Positions 50,858-59,624 of a stretch of 64,000 nucleotides of DNA are shown one piece after another. The first letter of the stretch is position 1. Each line of letters begins with the position of its first letter. A program made the translations under genes and the position numbers. The stretch spans positions 30,618 to 94,617 of the forward strand of contig DATEJK010000068.1 of NCBI GenBank assembly GCA_035278025.1, given 5' to 3'. This DNA is from JAICWP01 sp035278025 (GTDB lineage: Bacteria; Acidobacteriota; Terriglobia; Terriglobales; Acidobacteriaceae). The notes under the pieces are model-generated. The model did not search any database and was not told the DNA's origin. It saw nothing but the letters and a program-made list of their open reading frames with translations.

Positions 50858-52207
50858 ATGACCGTGTCCGTGCCCCCATCCGCTGCCCGCGCGCCCCAGA
50901 ACTTCCTGGGGCGATATTTCGGCCTGCAGCAATCCGGCACCACCCTGGGGCGGGAGGTCACGGCGGGTGTGACCACCTTCGTCACCATGTCCTACATCAT
51001 CGTGGTCAACCCCGCGGTGCTGAAATCCGCCGGGATTCCCGCCCAGCCCGCGATGGTGGCCACCATCGTGACCGCGATCTTCGGCACGTTGTTGATGGGC
51101 CTCTACGCCAACCGGCCGTTTGCCATCGCCCCCTACATGGGGGAAAACGCCTTCATCGCCTTCACCGTGGTCCAGGTTCTGGGCTATAGCTGGCAGGCGG
51201 CGCTGGCCTCGGTTTTCATTGCGGGGGTACTGTTCCTGCTGCTTACCGTCGTCAAGTTGCGTCAATGGCTTGTGGACGCCATCCCTTCGGCGCTGCGTTA
51301 CAGCTTCGCGGTGGGCATCGGGCTGTTTCTGACATTTGTGGGCCTGAACGAAACCGGCATCGTGATGCTGGGCACGCAGGGCGCTCCGGTACGCACCGGG
51401 CATGTGACTTCTGCCCCGGTGCTGGTCGCCATCTTTGGCTTCGTGCTGATGGCGGTGCTGATGATCCGCCGCTTTCCAGGAGCCATTCTGGTGGGCATTG
51501 TGACCACAGCCCTGCTGGCATTTGGCGTCAAAGTGGCGCCGCCGCCGCAGGGCTGGGTCAGCCTGCCGCCAAGCCTTTCCCCGGTGTTGTTTAAGCTGGA
51601 TTTGAGGCAGGCGTGGAGTTGGGGGTTTTTCCCCGTGGTGCTCACCATTTTCGTGATGGCTTTCGTGGACACCATGGGAACTCTGATTGGCGTTTCGGCC
51701 CGCGCCGGGTTTCTGGACCAACACGGCAATTTGTCACAAATTGAGCGGCCGATGATCGCCGATGCTCTCTCCACCACCTTCGCGGCCCTGGTGGGAACGA
51801 CCACCTCAGGCGCCTTTATCGAGTCGGCTACGGGAGTGGAGGCCGGCGGTCGAACCGGGCTGACCGCGGTGGTTACGGCCATGTGCTTCGCCGGAGCACT
51901 CTTCTTCTCGCCCTTCGTAGCCGCTATCCCGCCCCAGGCCTATGGGCCGGCGCTGATTGTGGTGGGCCTGCTGATGCTCGCGCCCATTACCAAGATTCGC
52001 TTCGACGACTTCACCGAACTGATTCCCGCCTTCGCCGTGGTAGCCTTGATGAGCTTCACCTACAACATCGGCGTGGGCATTACCGCCGGCTTCGTGCTCT
52101 ACCCCTTTTGCAAGCTGGTGGCGGGGCGCTTCCGGGAGGTCAGGCCGGGATTGTGGGTGCTGGCGGCGCTGTCTCTGCTTTTTTTTATTTTTTACCCTTA
52201 CACCTGA
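50858..52207 (+). CDS. NCS2-family purine/xanthine-type permease (AzgA-like)
   Basis: A 449-residue, roughly 12-14 helix inner-membrane nucleobase:H+ symporter. The opening RYFGLQQSGTTLGREVTAGVTTFVTMSYII and ANRPFAIAPYMGENAFIAFT are hallmarks of the AzgA/GhxP branch, written here only as key words of the pattern. Later AFVDTMGTLIGVSARAG and TTTSGAFIESATGVEAGGRTG follow as expected. The substrate is probably adenine, guanine or hypoxanthine. The stop codon shares one base with the start of the oxidoreductase gene. It is divergent from the ROK operon. Confidence 0.9.
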   Translation: MTVSVPPSAARAPQNFLGRYFGLQQSGTTLGREVTAGVTTFVTMSYIIVVNPAVLKSAGIPAQPAMVATIVTAIFGTLLMGLYANRPFAIAPYMGENAFIAFTVVQVLGYSWQAALASVFIAGVLFLLLTVVKLRQWLVDAIPSALRYSFAVGIGLFLTFVGLNETGIVMLGTQGAPVRTGHVTSAPVLVAIFGFVLMAVLMIRRFPGAILVGIVTTALLAFGVKVAPPPQGWVSLPPSLSPVLFKLDLRQAWSWGFFPVVLTIFVMAFVDTMGTLIGVSARAGFLDQHGNLSQIERPMIADALSTTFAALVGTTTSGAFIESATGVEAGGRTGLTAVVTAMCFAGALFFSPFVAAIPPQAYGPALIVVGLLMLAPITKIRFDDFTELIPAFAVVALMSFTYNIGVGITAGFVLYPFCKLVAGRFREVRPGLWVLAALSLLFFIFYPYT

Positions 52208-53202
52208 TGATTCGCTTCGGAATACTGGGATTCGGGCTGCACGCGGTGAAACGGCTGATGCCGGGCTTCGCTGGGGCCAAGCGCTGCCGGGTGAGCGCGC
52301 TCAGCCGCCGCAAACTGGGGGAGGCGCAGGCTTCGGCCAAACAGTTCGGCATTCCCCTGGCTTTCGATTCCGCCGAGGAGCTGTGCAAGTCAAAAGAGGT
52401 GGATGCCGTGTTCGTGGCCACCCCCAACGCCAGCCACCTGGCCGACGTGCTGCTGGCCTTGAAGCACGGCAAGCCGGTGCTGGTGGAAAAGCCCATGGGC
52501 ATGAACGCCGCCGAGTGCAGGAAGATGGTGGAGGCGGCGCACAAAGCCAGGCTGACGCTGGGCGTGGCCCAGGTGTTCCGATTTGAAGACAGCACGGCGC
52601 GGCTCCGGGAGCGTGTCGCCTCCCACGAACTGGGTAAAGTTATCTTCGCCCGCAGCGAATTTTCCTACCCCGGACGGAACCACGCGCGCGTCTGGCTGAA
52701 CCAGCGGGCCATTGCCGGCGGCGGGCCCATCGCCGACGTGGGCGTGCATTGCATTGACGCGCTGCGCTTCATCCTCCAGGACGAGGTGCTGCGGGTAAGC
52801 GCCCGCACCGTCGCCGACCGCGAATCGGGCGACGTGGAAGCGGCGGCCGTCCTGTCCCTGGAATTCGCGCGTGGCGTGCTGGGCGCGGTGCTGGTCTCGA
52901 CCCGGGCGGCTTATCGCACCCCCCTGGAAATAGTGGGCGAAAACGGCGTTCTGCGCGCCCATGACGCGCTCAATGTCGAGCACCCCATCCGCATCGAGTT
53001 GCTGCGCGAGGACGAAATTGTGGATACCGAACGCGTCTCCAATCACCTGGCTTATGGCCGCCAGGTAGATGCGTTCGCTGCCGCGGTAGAAGACAAGGCC
53101 CCGTTTCCCGCCCCCGGAGAGGAAGGCTGGACCAACCAGATGATTCTGGATGCCGCCTATCGCAGCGCCAAAAGCGGCAAAGTGGAGAAGGTCGGCAGCT
53201 AG
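52207..53202 (+). CDS. Gfo/Idh/MocA-family oxidoreductase
   Basis: A 331-residue NAD(P)-dependent dehydrogenase. ATG52207 overlaps the permease stop by one base (TGATG). The N-terminal Rossmann domain begins RFGILGFGLHAVK and has the EKP motif in VLVEKPMGMNAAEC. The catalytic region contains GGGPIADVGVHCIDALRF. Substrates of this family are sugars, inositols or related polyols. Sitting next to a sugar-kinase operon makes a carbohydrate role likely, although it is transcribed with a nucleobase permease. No ribosome site precedes it, so translation is probably coupled. Confidence 0.88.
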   Translation: MIRFGILGFGLHAVKRLMPGFAGAKRCRVSALSRRKLGEAQASAKQFGIPLAFDSAEELCKSKEVDAVFVATPNASHLADVLLALKHGKPVLVEKPMGMNAAECRKMVEAAHKARLTLGVAQVFRFEDSTARLRERVASHELGKVIFARSEFSYPGRNHARVWLNQRAIAGGGPIADVGVHCIDALRFILQDEVLRVSARTVADRESGDVEAAAVLSLEFARGVLGAVLVSTRAAYRTPLEIVGENGVLRAHDALNVEHPIRIELLREDEIVDTERVSNHLAYGRQVDAFAAAVEDKAPFPAPGEEGWTNQMILDAAYRSAKSGKVEKVGS

Positions 53203-53288
53203 TATTTGCTGTCTTACTTGATTTCGGAAAAGCTCGGCTTTCCCCGAACCGTCCAGACTCTTTGTTTCCCTGGCAGATTTTGCTTTTT

Positions 53289-53999
53289 TCAGGGAGTCTC
53301 GGGCACTCCCCGGGCCTGCAGGATGGCCCAATGCCACTCGTCATTGGATCCCAGATTCAGACCTAGTGCCTGCTTGAAGGCGGTGGTTGACAGCGGCGGC
53401 GCCGCCCCCTTCAGGTGATAAAGAAAAGTCGCGTCGGGCTTTTTAAGCGTGGGCAGGGGCCCCACGCCCGAACTGGCGGGCAGCAACTGCGCGGGACCGG
53501 CCAGCGCCGCCATCTGGTTCTCACGCCTCACCACCGTCAACCCTACCGTGATTTCCTGCACGTTCCAGTTGCTGCCGTTGTAAATGGAGAGCTGCAGGGT
53601 ATCGCCGCTGATGACCGCGGGACCATCCAGCTTAGCCAGCGCACCCGGAGGAAGATCCTGGGGCGTGGAGGCATTGGCCTCTTTTGACGAGGGCGTCTGG
53701 GCGCTGAAAGCCAGGCTGCACGTGATTTCAGGTTCCGAATGCTTGACCGAAACCGGAGCCGACACCAATCCCGCGGCCAGCGCCCGTTGCTCGGTCTCAC
53801 GGATCAGTTGTGGCAGGCGGGAAAAATTATCGTTGGTAATCACCGGCAGGTGCGGCTGCTTTTTAGCACGCAAAGCACGGGCAACATCACCCAGGGATGG
53901 ACCTTCCTGGTCGCTGGATTGGGCGCGGGCCTGTATGCCCAAGCCAAGCCCCAGGGCGAGCGCCACCAGCAGTGCCCCGATAATACGCCTCATAGACAA
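53289..53999 (-). CDS. Unrecognised exported protein, 236 residues
   Basis: I do not recognise the family. A clear signal peptide (IIGALLVALALGLGLGIQARAQ) leads to a short helical region (SLGDVARALRAKKQPHLPV) and then beta-rich sequence with LQLSIYNGSNWNVQEITVGLTVV, which resembles a small immunoglobulin-like domain. The end has DEWHWAILQARGVPE. A single Cys is present in the mature part. It ends 86 bp from the oxidoreductase stop, with which it converges, and faces the TPR gene at 54244 divergently. Confidence 0.7.
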   Translation of the reverse strand: MSMRRIIGALLVALALGLGLGIQARAQSSDQEGPSLGDVARALRAKKQPHLPVITNDNFSRLPQLIRETEQRALAAGLVSAPVSVKHSEPEITCSLAFSAQTPSSKEANASTPQDLPPGALAKLDGPAVISGDTLQLSIYNGSNWNVQEITVGLTVVRRENQMAALAGPAQLLPASSGVGPLPTLKKPDATFLYHLKGAAPPLSTTAFKQALGLNLGSNDEWHWAILQARGVPETP

Positions 54000-54243
54000 C
54001 GACGAACTCCCCTGAATCGCATTCTATCGGCTCTGGCGCCAACTCCAGCTCCAGCGAACTCAAGTAATTACTAGCGCCGCACAGTTTCAGAAATTTTACC
54101 CAGAGCGGAACAAGATAGGGCGGAGGGGAGGGGTCACGTTGGTCGTAGCACAAGCGGGGAGGCTGCCCCATGGTCACTTGACCTTTGGCCCTCTTGTGCC
54201 ACTATCTGGAGGAAACCCAATCTTCGTTCATAGAAAGACCGCT

Positions 54244-55419
54244 ATGCCTTCCGCCTTTAGATTCGTCTCGCGCGGTTCTGCCATCCGTGGCTGGCTCTTT
54301 TGCTGGCTGGCGTTTGGCGCCGCCATTTGCGCCCAAGCTCAGTCGGGGCCCGCCAATCAACCAGTTGCCGCACCGGCGTCAGTGGCGGAAACCCAGCCCC
54401 CGTCCAGCGATCAGCAGGTGCTCTACGACCGTTACATTCAGGTGACCGCGCCAGGCGAGTGGCAGGAGAAGCGTTCCTGGGAACTGGGCGAAGACCGTTC
54501 CCTGCCGCTCTATAACCCCAGTACGGAGGCGGTGGTGTTCGTGTGGGGATTTGATCGCCCGCCTTATCGCACCGGCTACATCGAATCTCTAGCTTCCGGC
54601 GACCGCCTCAGCCGCCGCCTGGAGATGGACCTGAGCTTATGGTCAGCGGAAGCCTCGCGCTATTACGCCATGGTCTCGGGCGGGTTCATGATGCGCAGCA
54701 CGGCACATGCTGTAACCGTGGGACCATCCCTGCGTCCGGGAGAGGTCCACTATCTGGGCAAGATAAAGGCAGGCCGGGCGGAGCTCGATGTGGTGGAGTA
54801 CGTCTCCGACGCGAAGGTGGATGAAGCTTTTGCGAATAAATACAAAATGCGGCCCGAACTGGTGGGCAGCCAGGCACAAATCCTGTTTGGCCAGGCCACC
54901 TTCGGCCACGGCACCCAGGGATATACCCTGGTGGCCTGCCGCTTCACGACTCAGCCCGAAGATACAAGCTGGGTGCAGCCCTTGCTGGAAAACGTGGAAC
55001 CGGTGGGCAAGGCGGAGCGGGAAAAGGGAGCTGCCGCGGAGCACATTCGCGATCAATTGAGCCATGCCGAAGCTGTCATTCAGGACCACCGCTATGGACC
55101 GGCACTAGCCCTCTTACAGGCAGTGCCGCAGGCCGCGCAGAACGATAATGCCCTGATGCTGATCGGAGAAGCTCTGCTACATCTGCGCAAGCTCGGGGAA
55201 GCGGAAACGTTCCTGCGGAAGGCGCTAGTGGTGAACCAGAACAATGACCGCGCCCACTTCCTGCTGGGCGCGGTGCTGTGGGAGGAAAAGAAACACGATC
55301 AAGCGATGGCGGAGTGGAAGCTGGTTCAGCGCATCAGCCCTCTCTACCCCGAAATCGAAGAAGTACTACTGCAGAAGAGCGCGCAGCATCCAGAGGCAGC
55401 CACGGAAAAACAGCCGTAA
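54244..55419 (+). CDS. Exported protein with C-terminal TPR repeats
   Basis: A 391-residue protein. ATG54244 gives a signal peptide (GWLFCWLAFGAAICAQAQ); the frame is open upstream to 54139, but that start lacks a signal. Residues of about 60-255 form an uncharacterised alpha-beta domain (QVTAPGEWQEKRSWELGED). Residues of about 270-380 hold two or three TPRs (ALMLIGEALLHLRKLGEAETFL, in sense). GGAGGAAA lies 30 nt upstream, too far for standard initiation. A weak promoter-like TTGACC at 54178 is followed by CACTATC. Function is unknown; protein-protein contact is likely. Confidence 0.72.
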   Translation: MPSAFRFVSRGSAIRGWLFCWLAFGAAICAQAQSGPANQPVAAPASVAETQPPSSDQQVLYDRYIQVTAPGEWQEKRSWELGEDRSLPLYNPSTEAVVFVWGFDRPPYRTGYIESLASGDRLSRRLEMDLSLWSAEASRYYAMVSGGFMMRSTAHAVTVGPSLRPGEVHYLGKIKAGRAELDVVEYVSDAKVDEAFANKYKMRPELVGSQAQILFGQATFGHGTQGYTLVACRFTTQPEDTSWVQPLLENVEPVGKAEREKGAAAEHIRDQLSHAEAVIQDHRYGPALALLQAVPQAAQNDNALMLIGEALLHLRKLGEAETFLRKALVVNQNNDRAHFLLGAVLWEEKKHDQAMAEWKLVQRISPLYPEIEEVLLQKSAQHPEAATEKQP

Positions 55420-55442
55420 GCTGCCAGGGCCCATAACCCAGA

Positions 55443-55559
55443 TTACAACCCGCCCATGGAACGCAGCCGCGTCACTGGATCGAGTATCGGCTGCCGTTTG
55501 AAAACCCAGCGCGCCACCAGGAATCCCAGAGCCACCCACCAAACTTGCAAAGGCTTCAT
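55443..55559 (-). CDS. Possible 38-residue single-helix membrane protein
   Basis: Reading from ATG55559 gives MKPLQVWWVALGFLVARW and a short basic tail ending LRSMGGL, with stop TAA at 55445-55443. One hydrophobic helix rich in Trp and Val is followed by Lys/Arg, the positive-inside pattern. GGTGAC lies 5 nt upstream as a weak ribosome site. It fills part of a 426-bp gap that otherwise holds only repeats. A chance frame cannot be excluded. Confidence 0.3.
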   Translation of the reverse strand: MKPLQVWWVALGFLVARWVFKRQPILDPVTRLRSMGGL

Positions 55560-55683
55560 GTAATGTCACCCCGCCCGCGGCTGGGGAACCGGGGCTTTCC
55601 CGAACAGTAGCGCCGGGCACCCGAAAGGACAATGGCCCGAAGGTACCAGATTACGGTTACGTCGGTAATCCGTGACCAGGGCG

Positions 55684-55804
55684 GGTTTCAAAGGATTTAC
55701 AGGTTTCCCAAGGTTCATGGCTTCCCAGGTTTCAAGGTTTCAACGGTTTCAGAAAGCCGCAAACCGACACGTCAATTGCGAGAAACTTTGACACCTTGAA
55801 ACCT
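55684..55804. repeat. GGTTTC-rich intergenic repeat with 12-bp inverted ends
   Basis: GGTTTC occurs at 55684, 55702, 55728, 55736 and 55745. AGGTTTCAAGGT (55727-55738) reappears inverted as ACCTTGAAACCT (55793-55804). The cluster lies just upstream of the YCII-type gene. It may be a slippage-derived simple repeat or a small dispersed element, and no transposase is near. Confidence 0.55.
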
Positions 55805-55845
55805 TCTAGTCCTTCGCAGAGATAAAATCCTTCGGAGGTCAACCG

Positions 55846-56535
55846 ATGCATTACCTTCTTTTCTACGAAGTAAGCGAGAACTACGTGGCGCGGCGTGCCG
55901 AGTTTCGCGCTGCCCACCTGGAAAAGGCCTGGCAGGCCAGCAAACGCGGCGAGTTGGTGCTGGGCGGGGCGCTGGCCGACCCGGTGGACGGCGCGGTTCT
56001 GCTGTTCAAGGGCGATTCGCCGGAGGTGGCGGAGAAGTTTGCCCGAGCCGACCCCTACGTGACCAGCGGAACGGTCAAGCGCTGGTACGTCCGGGAATGG
56101 ACCACGGTGGCGGGGGAAGATGCGGCCAAACCGATGCGCCCGGCCGGCGCGGCGGCGCCGAGCAAAGCTTCCGCGGGGAAGAGCCGCATCGTGCGGCAAT
56201 GGAAAGGGCGGACCACGGCGGCGAATGCGGAAAGATACATTCAGCACTTAACCAATAACGTGTTTCCCGAGCTGCGCGCCATCTCCGGATATCGCGCGGC
56301 ATACCTGCTGCGCCGCAAGAGCGATGGAGAAGTGGAATTTGTGGTGCTCACCTTGTGGGATTCGATGGACGCGATCCGGAAGTTTGCCGGGACCGACGTT
56401 GAGAAGGCGGTGGTCGCGCCGCAGGCGCAGGCGGTGCTCAGCAGCTTTGATGAGTTCGTCAGCCACTATGAGGTGGTGAAGGGCACAGACGACAGCCCCG
56501 AATCCAGACTTCGCCCGCCCGGAGCGAAATCTTAG
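55846..56535 (+). CDS. YCII-domain protein fused to an ABM/dimeric-barrel domain
   Basis: A 229-residue cytosolic protein with two ferredoxin-like domains. Residues 1-95 match YciI (MHYLLFYEVSENYVARRAEF, RADPYVTSG), with His/Asp positions suited to general acid-base chemistry. Residues of about 120-220 resemble antibiotic-biosynthesis-monooxygenase-like or stress-responsive dimeric barrels (SRIVRQWKG, VLTLWDSMDAIRKFAG). An Ala/Pro/Lys linker joins them. A perfect GGAGGT (55834-55839) lies 6 nt before ATG55846. The activity is unknown; such barrels often remove reactive small molecules. Confidence 0.8.
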   Translation: MHYLLFYEVSENYVARRAEFRAAHLEKAWQASKRGELVLGGALADPVDGAVLLFKGDSPEVAEKFARADPYVTSGTVKRWYVREWTTVAGEDAAKPMRPAGAAAPSKASAGKSRIVRQWKGRTTAANAERYIQHLTNNVFPELRAISGYRAAYLLRRKSDGEVEFVVLTLWDSMDAIRKFAGTDVEKAVVAPQAQAVLSSFDEFVSHYEVVKGTDDSPESRLRPPGAKS

Positions 56536-56564
56536 CAGCGCAAGAGCATTACGCCTCCCCACCC

Positions 56565-59156
56565 TCAAAACGACAGCCCCAATGAGGCCTGATAGCTTCG
56601 CGGCGTCACAAAATGCGTGCCGCTGAAGGTAGATAAGAAGTTGTAGAGCGCCACCTTGTTGGTCAGGTTGACCACGGTGAAGGTCAGGTTAACGTGATAG
56701 GGCTCAGTCTTAAACACGTTTTCCATGCCCGTACCTATGTCAAACAGGTGGCGAGGAGCGATTCGGGCCGGATTCGTATCGGCATTGTAAGTGCCGGCAG
56801 GGGGAATGTGGACGCGAGTCGCCCCGAAGGTGTTCGCAGAGCAACTGGTCAGACCGCCGGTTGGGGTGGCAAATGTGCTTCCGCAGAACAGCCCGATCTG
56901 CGCTTGCTGGTCAGGGTCAAAACCCAGGGCAGCGGCAAAATCCGGCACTTCCCCCGCGACTAACCCGCTCTGGTAGTCCCAGGTAAACCCGAACCACGGC
57001 CCCGATTTTCCCACCTGGTATTGCAAGTGCGTGTTCTGCTCGAAGGCCTGGTCGTGGTCAATGCGGAACGGGCCGCTGGCCGCCACCGGGGAATTGAAGA
57101 TGATGCCTCCAATCTCCGGACCGAAGAAACGGGAGCGAGCGTGGCCCATGACGCTGTAAGCGGTCAGTCCGTGCCAGCGGGGAAAATTGATTCGCGCCGA
57201 AAAGCCGTCAATCTTGGACTTCTTCCACTGGATCGGAAAGGCAAGCGGTGTGTTTAAGATGACGTCGAAGTCGTAATCGCCGCTGGTGTATTTCCAGAAG
57301 TAGTCGGCCGAGATGGACAAGTGTCTGTCTACAGGCTGCTCAAATCCCACGCTGTACATGTTGCGCCGCGCCGGCGTGATCGCCTGCTGGCCAAAAGCTC
57401 CAAATACTCTTTTTCCCAGCCCGCCCTGGCCGGTGGAACTGGAAAGGATAAGGTTTTCGTTGTAAGGGGTAAGGAACAGCCTGCCATAAGAAGCGCGCAG
57501 CACGGTGCTGGTCCGCTTCACTTGGTAGGACAGGCCGAGGCGAGGCTCCAGGGCCGAACCGCTGCTCAGACCGTTGTAGTTGTCGGCCCGCAGGCCGGCC
57601 GAGATGCTGAACTGGCGGAGGTTGATGGTGTCCTGCACGTAAGCGGCTTCCTGTTTGACGTCCGTGCTTCCGCGAAAACTGAATAGGGCTCCTCCTCGAG
57701 TGAGGTCGAAGGGCAGCAGCCCCGGCTGAAAGCCAGGGTTGGCGAGTAAGTCCGCGCCCGCGCACTGGACGGGGTTGAGCACGCCGGGCGCAGCCACCGG
57801 CGCACCTGCCCCGTTCACACACAAGGCATTGAAGAACGGATCGGTCAAGCCGGTCTGGAAGTTTTCGGAAAGGAATGTATGGTAGAAATTGACCCCTGCC
57901 TTGGCGTTGTGAATTCCCTTCACGTAAGAGACATCCACTTTGACCCCAGCATTGGTCAGCCTTCTCCCCTGGGAGAGAGTGGCGGGCTGATCGGAGAACC
58001 GGTCGGCACTGGGGAAATAACTGATCCGGTCCTGGCGGACATAGGCATTCGCCGTCAGAAGAGTGTAGCTGTTGAACAGGTGGGTATAGCCGGGCGCGAA
58101 ATTGAAGGTCTCCAGTTCCTGCCGCTGGTCTTGTTTGGCATTGAGCTGGTCAAAATCGTTGGGGATCTGAAACCACGACCGCGAAAGCCACCAGTTGAGG
58201 TGGAAGGTGTCAGAGAGGCCGAACTGGTAATCGAGGCGATCAAATAAGTTTTCCGCGTTGCCTTTGTCGTGGATAGGAAAGAACTCCGGCGAATCCAGAA
58301 ACCTCCCACTGTTCACGCCGTCCACGGACAGGAAGTTGCCGAACCGGCTGTTTCCGAGTCCCAGCGTTACAGCGCCATTCGAGGTGCCGAAGGAGCCGTA
58401 TCCCGCCGTGATGCTGCCAAAGGGCTTGGCACTGCCCAGCGCCGAGCGGGTGGTGGCGTTGACCACCAGGCTGGCCTTGTCCCCATATTCGGCCGGCGGC
58501 ACCCCGCTAATCACTTCCAGAGACTGAATGTTGTTCATGGAGAGCTGGTTGGAGAAGGTGCGGCTTTGCTGGTCGGAAATGGGCTGGTTGTCCACGCTGA
58601 ACGTGGTATCCGAGTGTTCCCCCAACGGGTGAAACATTCCATTGGAGTCCGCCGCGATGCCCGGCGACGCCTGGATGATTACAGAACTCAAGCCCGTGCT
58701 GACGCTCTCTTTTGGCAGCATGCGGGCTAAGCTGCCATTAATATCGGTGTGTGCGGTGGAGTCGTTTTCCACCAGGTCTTGCCCGCTGGCCTCAACGTTG
58801 ATGGTTTCGCTCGTCCCCGCAATTTGCAGCGTAATTTCAAGGTTGAGTGGGACGGGGGAACGCACCGTAACATCCTCTTGCACGGTTTCGAAACCTTTAG
58901 CGGTTGCCCTGAGATGATAAGGGTTGAAGGGAACGTTCTGGAAACCGAAGTTCCCGGCGGCGTTGGTCGTAGCTGATTGCTTGAACCCGCTGACCGGATT
59001 CTCGATATCCACCGTGGCTCCGGGAATCACGGCTCCAGTGGGGTCGGTGACTTTGCCTTCAATCGTACCCGACGTAAGAGACTGTGCCAGAACAAGGTTG
59101 TAAGGAACAAGAGAAACAAAAAGAGCAAAAACGGCGAACCGCGCCCGCAGGTACAT
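56565..59156 (-). CDS. TonB-dependent receptor with carboxypeptidase-regulatory-like domain (metal-efflux linked)
   Basis: An 863-residue outer-membrane protein. The signal peptide (FAVFALFVSLVPYNLVLAQ) is followed by the regulatory-like beta-sandwich (GTIEGKVTDPTGAVIPGATV) and a plug with IIQASPGIAADSNG and VISGVPPAEYGDKASLV. A shorter barrel than that of the 17601-21407 receptor ends SYQASLGLSF. It is the last gene of a minus-strand run beginning with an RND metal-efflux system and a small Cys/His protein. It may therefore import metal chelates or respond to metals rather than sugars. This link rests on gene order only. Confidence 0.9.
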   Translation of the reverse strand: MYLRARFAVFALFVSLVPYNLVLAQSLTSGTIEGKVTDPTGAVIPGATVDIENPVSGFKQSATTNAAGNFGFQNVPFNPYHLRATAKGFETVQEDVTVRSPVPLNLEITLQIAGTSETINVEASGQDLVENDSTAHTDINGSLARMLPKESVSTGLSSVIIQASPGIAADSNGMFHPLGEHSDTTFSVDNQPISDQQSRTFSNQLSMNNIQSLEVISGVPPAEYGDKASLVVNATTRSALGSAKPFGSITAGYGSFGTSNGAVTLGLGNSRFGNFLSVDGVNSGRFLDSPEFFPIHDKGNAENLFDRLDYQFGLSDTFHLNWWLSRSWFQIPNDFDQLNAKQDQRQELETFNFAPGYTHLFNSYTLLTANAYVRQDRISYFPSADRFSDQPATLSQGRRLTNAGVKVDVSYVKGIHNAKAGVNFYHTFLSENFQTGLTDPFFNALCVNGAGAPVAAPGVLNPVQCAGADLLANPGFQPGLLPFDLTRGGALFSFRGSTDVKQEAAYVQDTINLRQFSISAGLRADNYNGLSSGSALEPRLGLSYQVKRTSTVLRASYGRLFLTPYNENLILSSSTGQGGLGKRVFGAFGQQAITPARRNMYSVGFEQPVDRHLSISADYFWKYTSGDYDFDVILNTPLAFPIQWKKSKIDGFSARINFPRWHGLTAYSVMGHARSRFFGPEIGGIIFNSPVAASGPFRIDHDQAFEQNTHLQYQVGKSGPWFGFTWDYQSGLVAGEVPDFAAALGFDPDQQAQIGLFCGSTFATPTGGLTSCSANTFGATRVHIPPAGTYNADTNPARIAPRHLFDIGTGMENVFKTEPYHVNLTFTVVNLTNKVALYNFLSTFSGTHFVTPRSYQASLGLSF

Positions 59157-59209
59157 GCTTTTTCTCCCAGGGTGTCAGCTAGTTGTGAATAGGAATGCTT
59201 TGGGGACAA

Positions 59210-59518
59210 CTAACTGGCAGCGGGAGGGGGGCGTACGGACAGATCACAGGTAGCAAGCCGCGAAATAAGATCTGGGGTTCGGCTCTGAACAAACGCCGCA
59301 AATACCCTGGCCGTGCGCATCGGCTCGCACAGAGGTGCGGGCTTGGCGGTATGCGCGGCAACACAAAGCGAGCAGCGAATGGGCGAACTTGCTGCTTCCG
59401 CCTTCAGATGGATGTGACTTGCTTCGCCGAGTGCTGCGGTCAGGGTCAGCAGCAGGCAGGCTAATGCCAGTGCCCGCTTGCCCTGGACGAAATTCGCGAC
59501 CTGTGCCTTTCGCGACAC
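59210..59518 (-). CDS. Small exported Cys/His-rich protein next to metal efflux genes
   Basis: About 102 residues from GTG59518, with a signal-like segment (RALALACLLLTLTAALG). After it come HIHLK, then CSLC and a nearby His and Cys (AAHTAKPAPLC), possible metal ligands, and a C-terminal end VRPPPAAS. The frame is open upstream to GTG59599, but that start would put 27 extra residues before the signal. A TAAGAT -10-like box lies about 20 bp before 59518. I recognise the overall pattern as frequent beside CzcA-type genes, though the family has no known function. It could bind metal in the periplasm. Confidence 0.6.
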   Translation of the reverse strand: MSRKAQVANFVQGKRALALACLLLTLTAALGEASHIHLKAEAASSPIRCSLCVAAHTAKPAPLCEPMRTARVFAAFVQSRTPDLISRLATCDLSVRPPPAAS

Positions 59519-59624
59519 GTTAAACTCGGGCACTATCTTACCGCAACCGGCAGTCGCTCCGACATACCGCGAGTCCCTGAACAACTGGAGGAATGTCACC
59601 GCCGGACTGTAGCCGCAACAAGGC

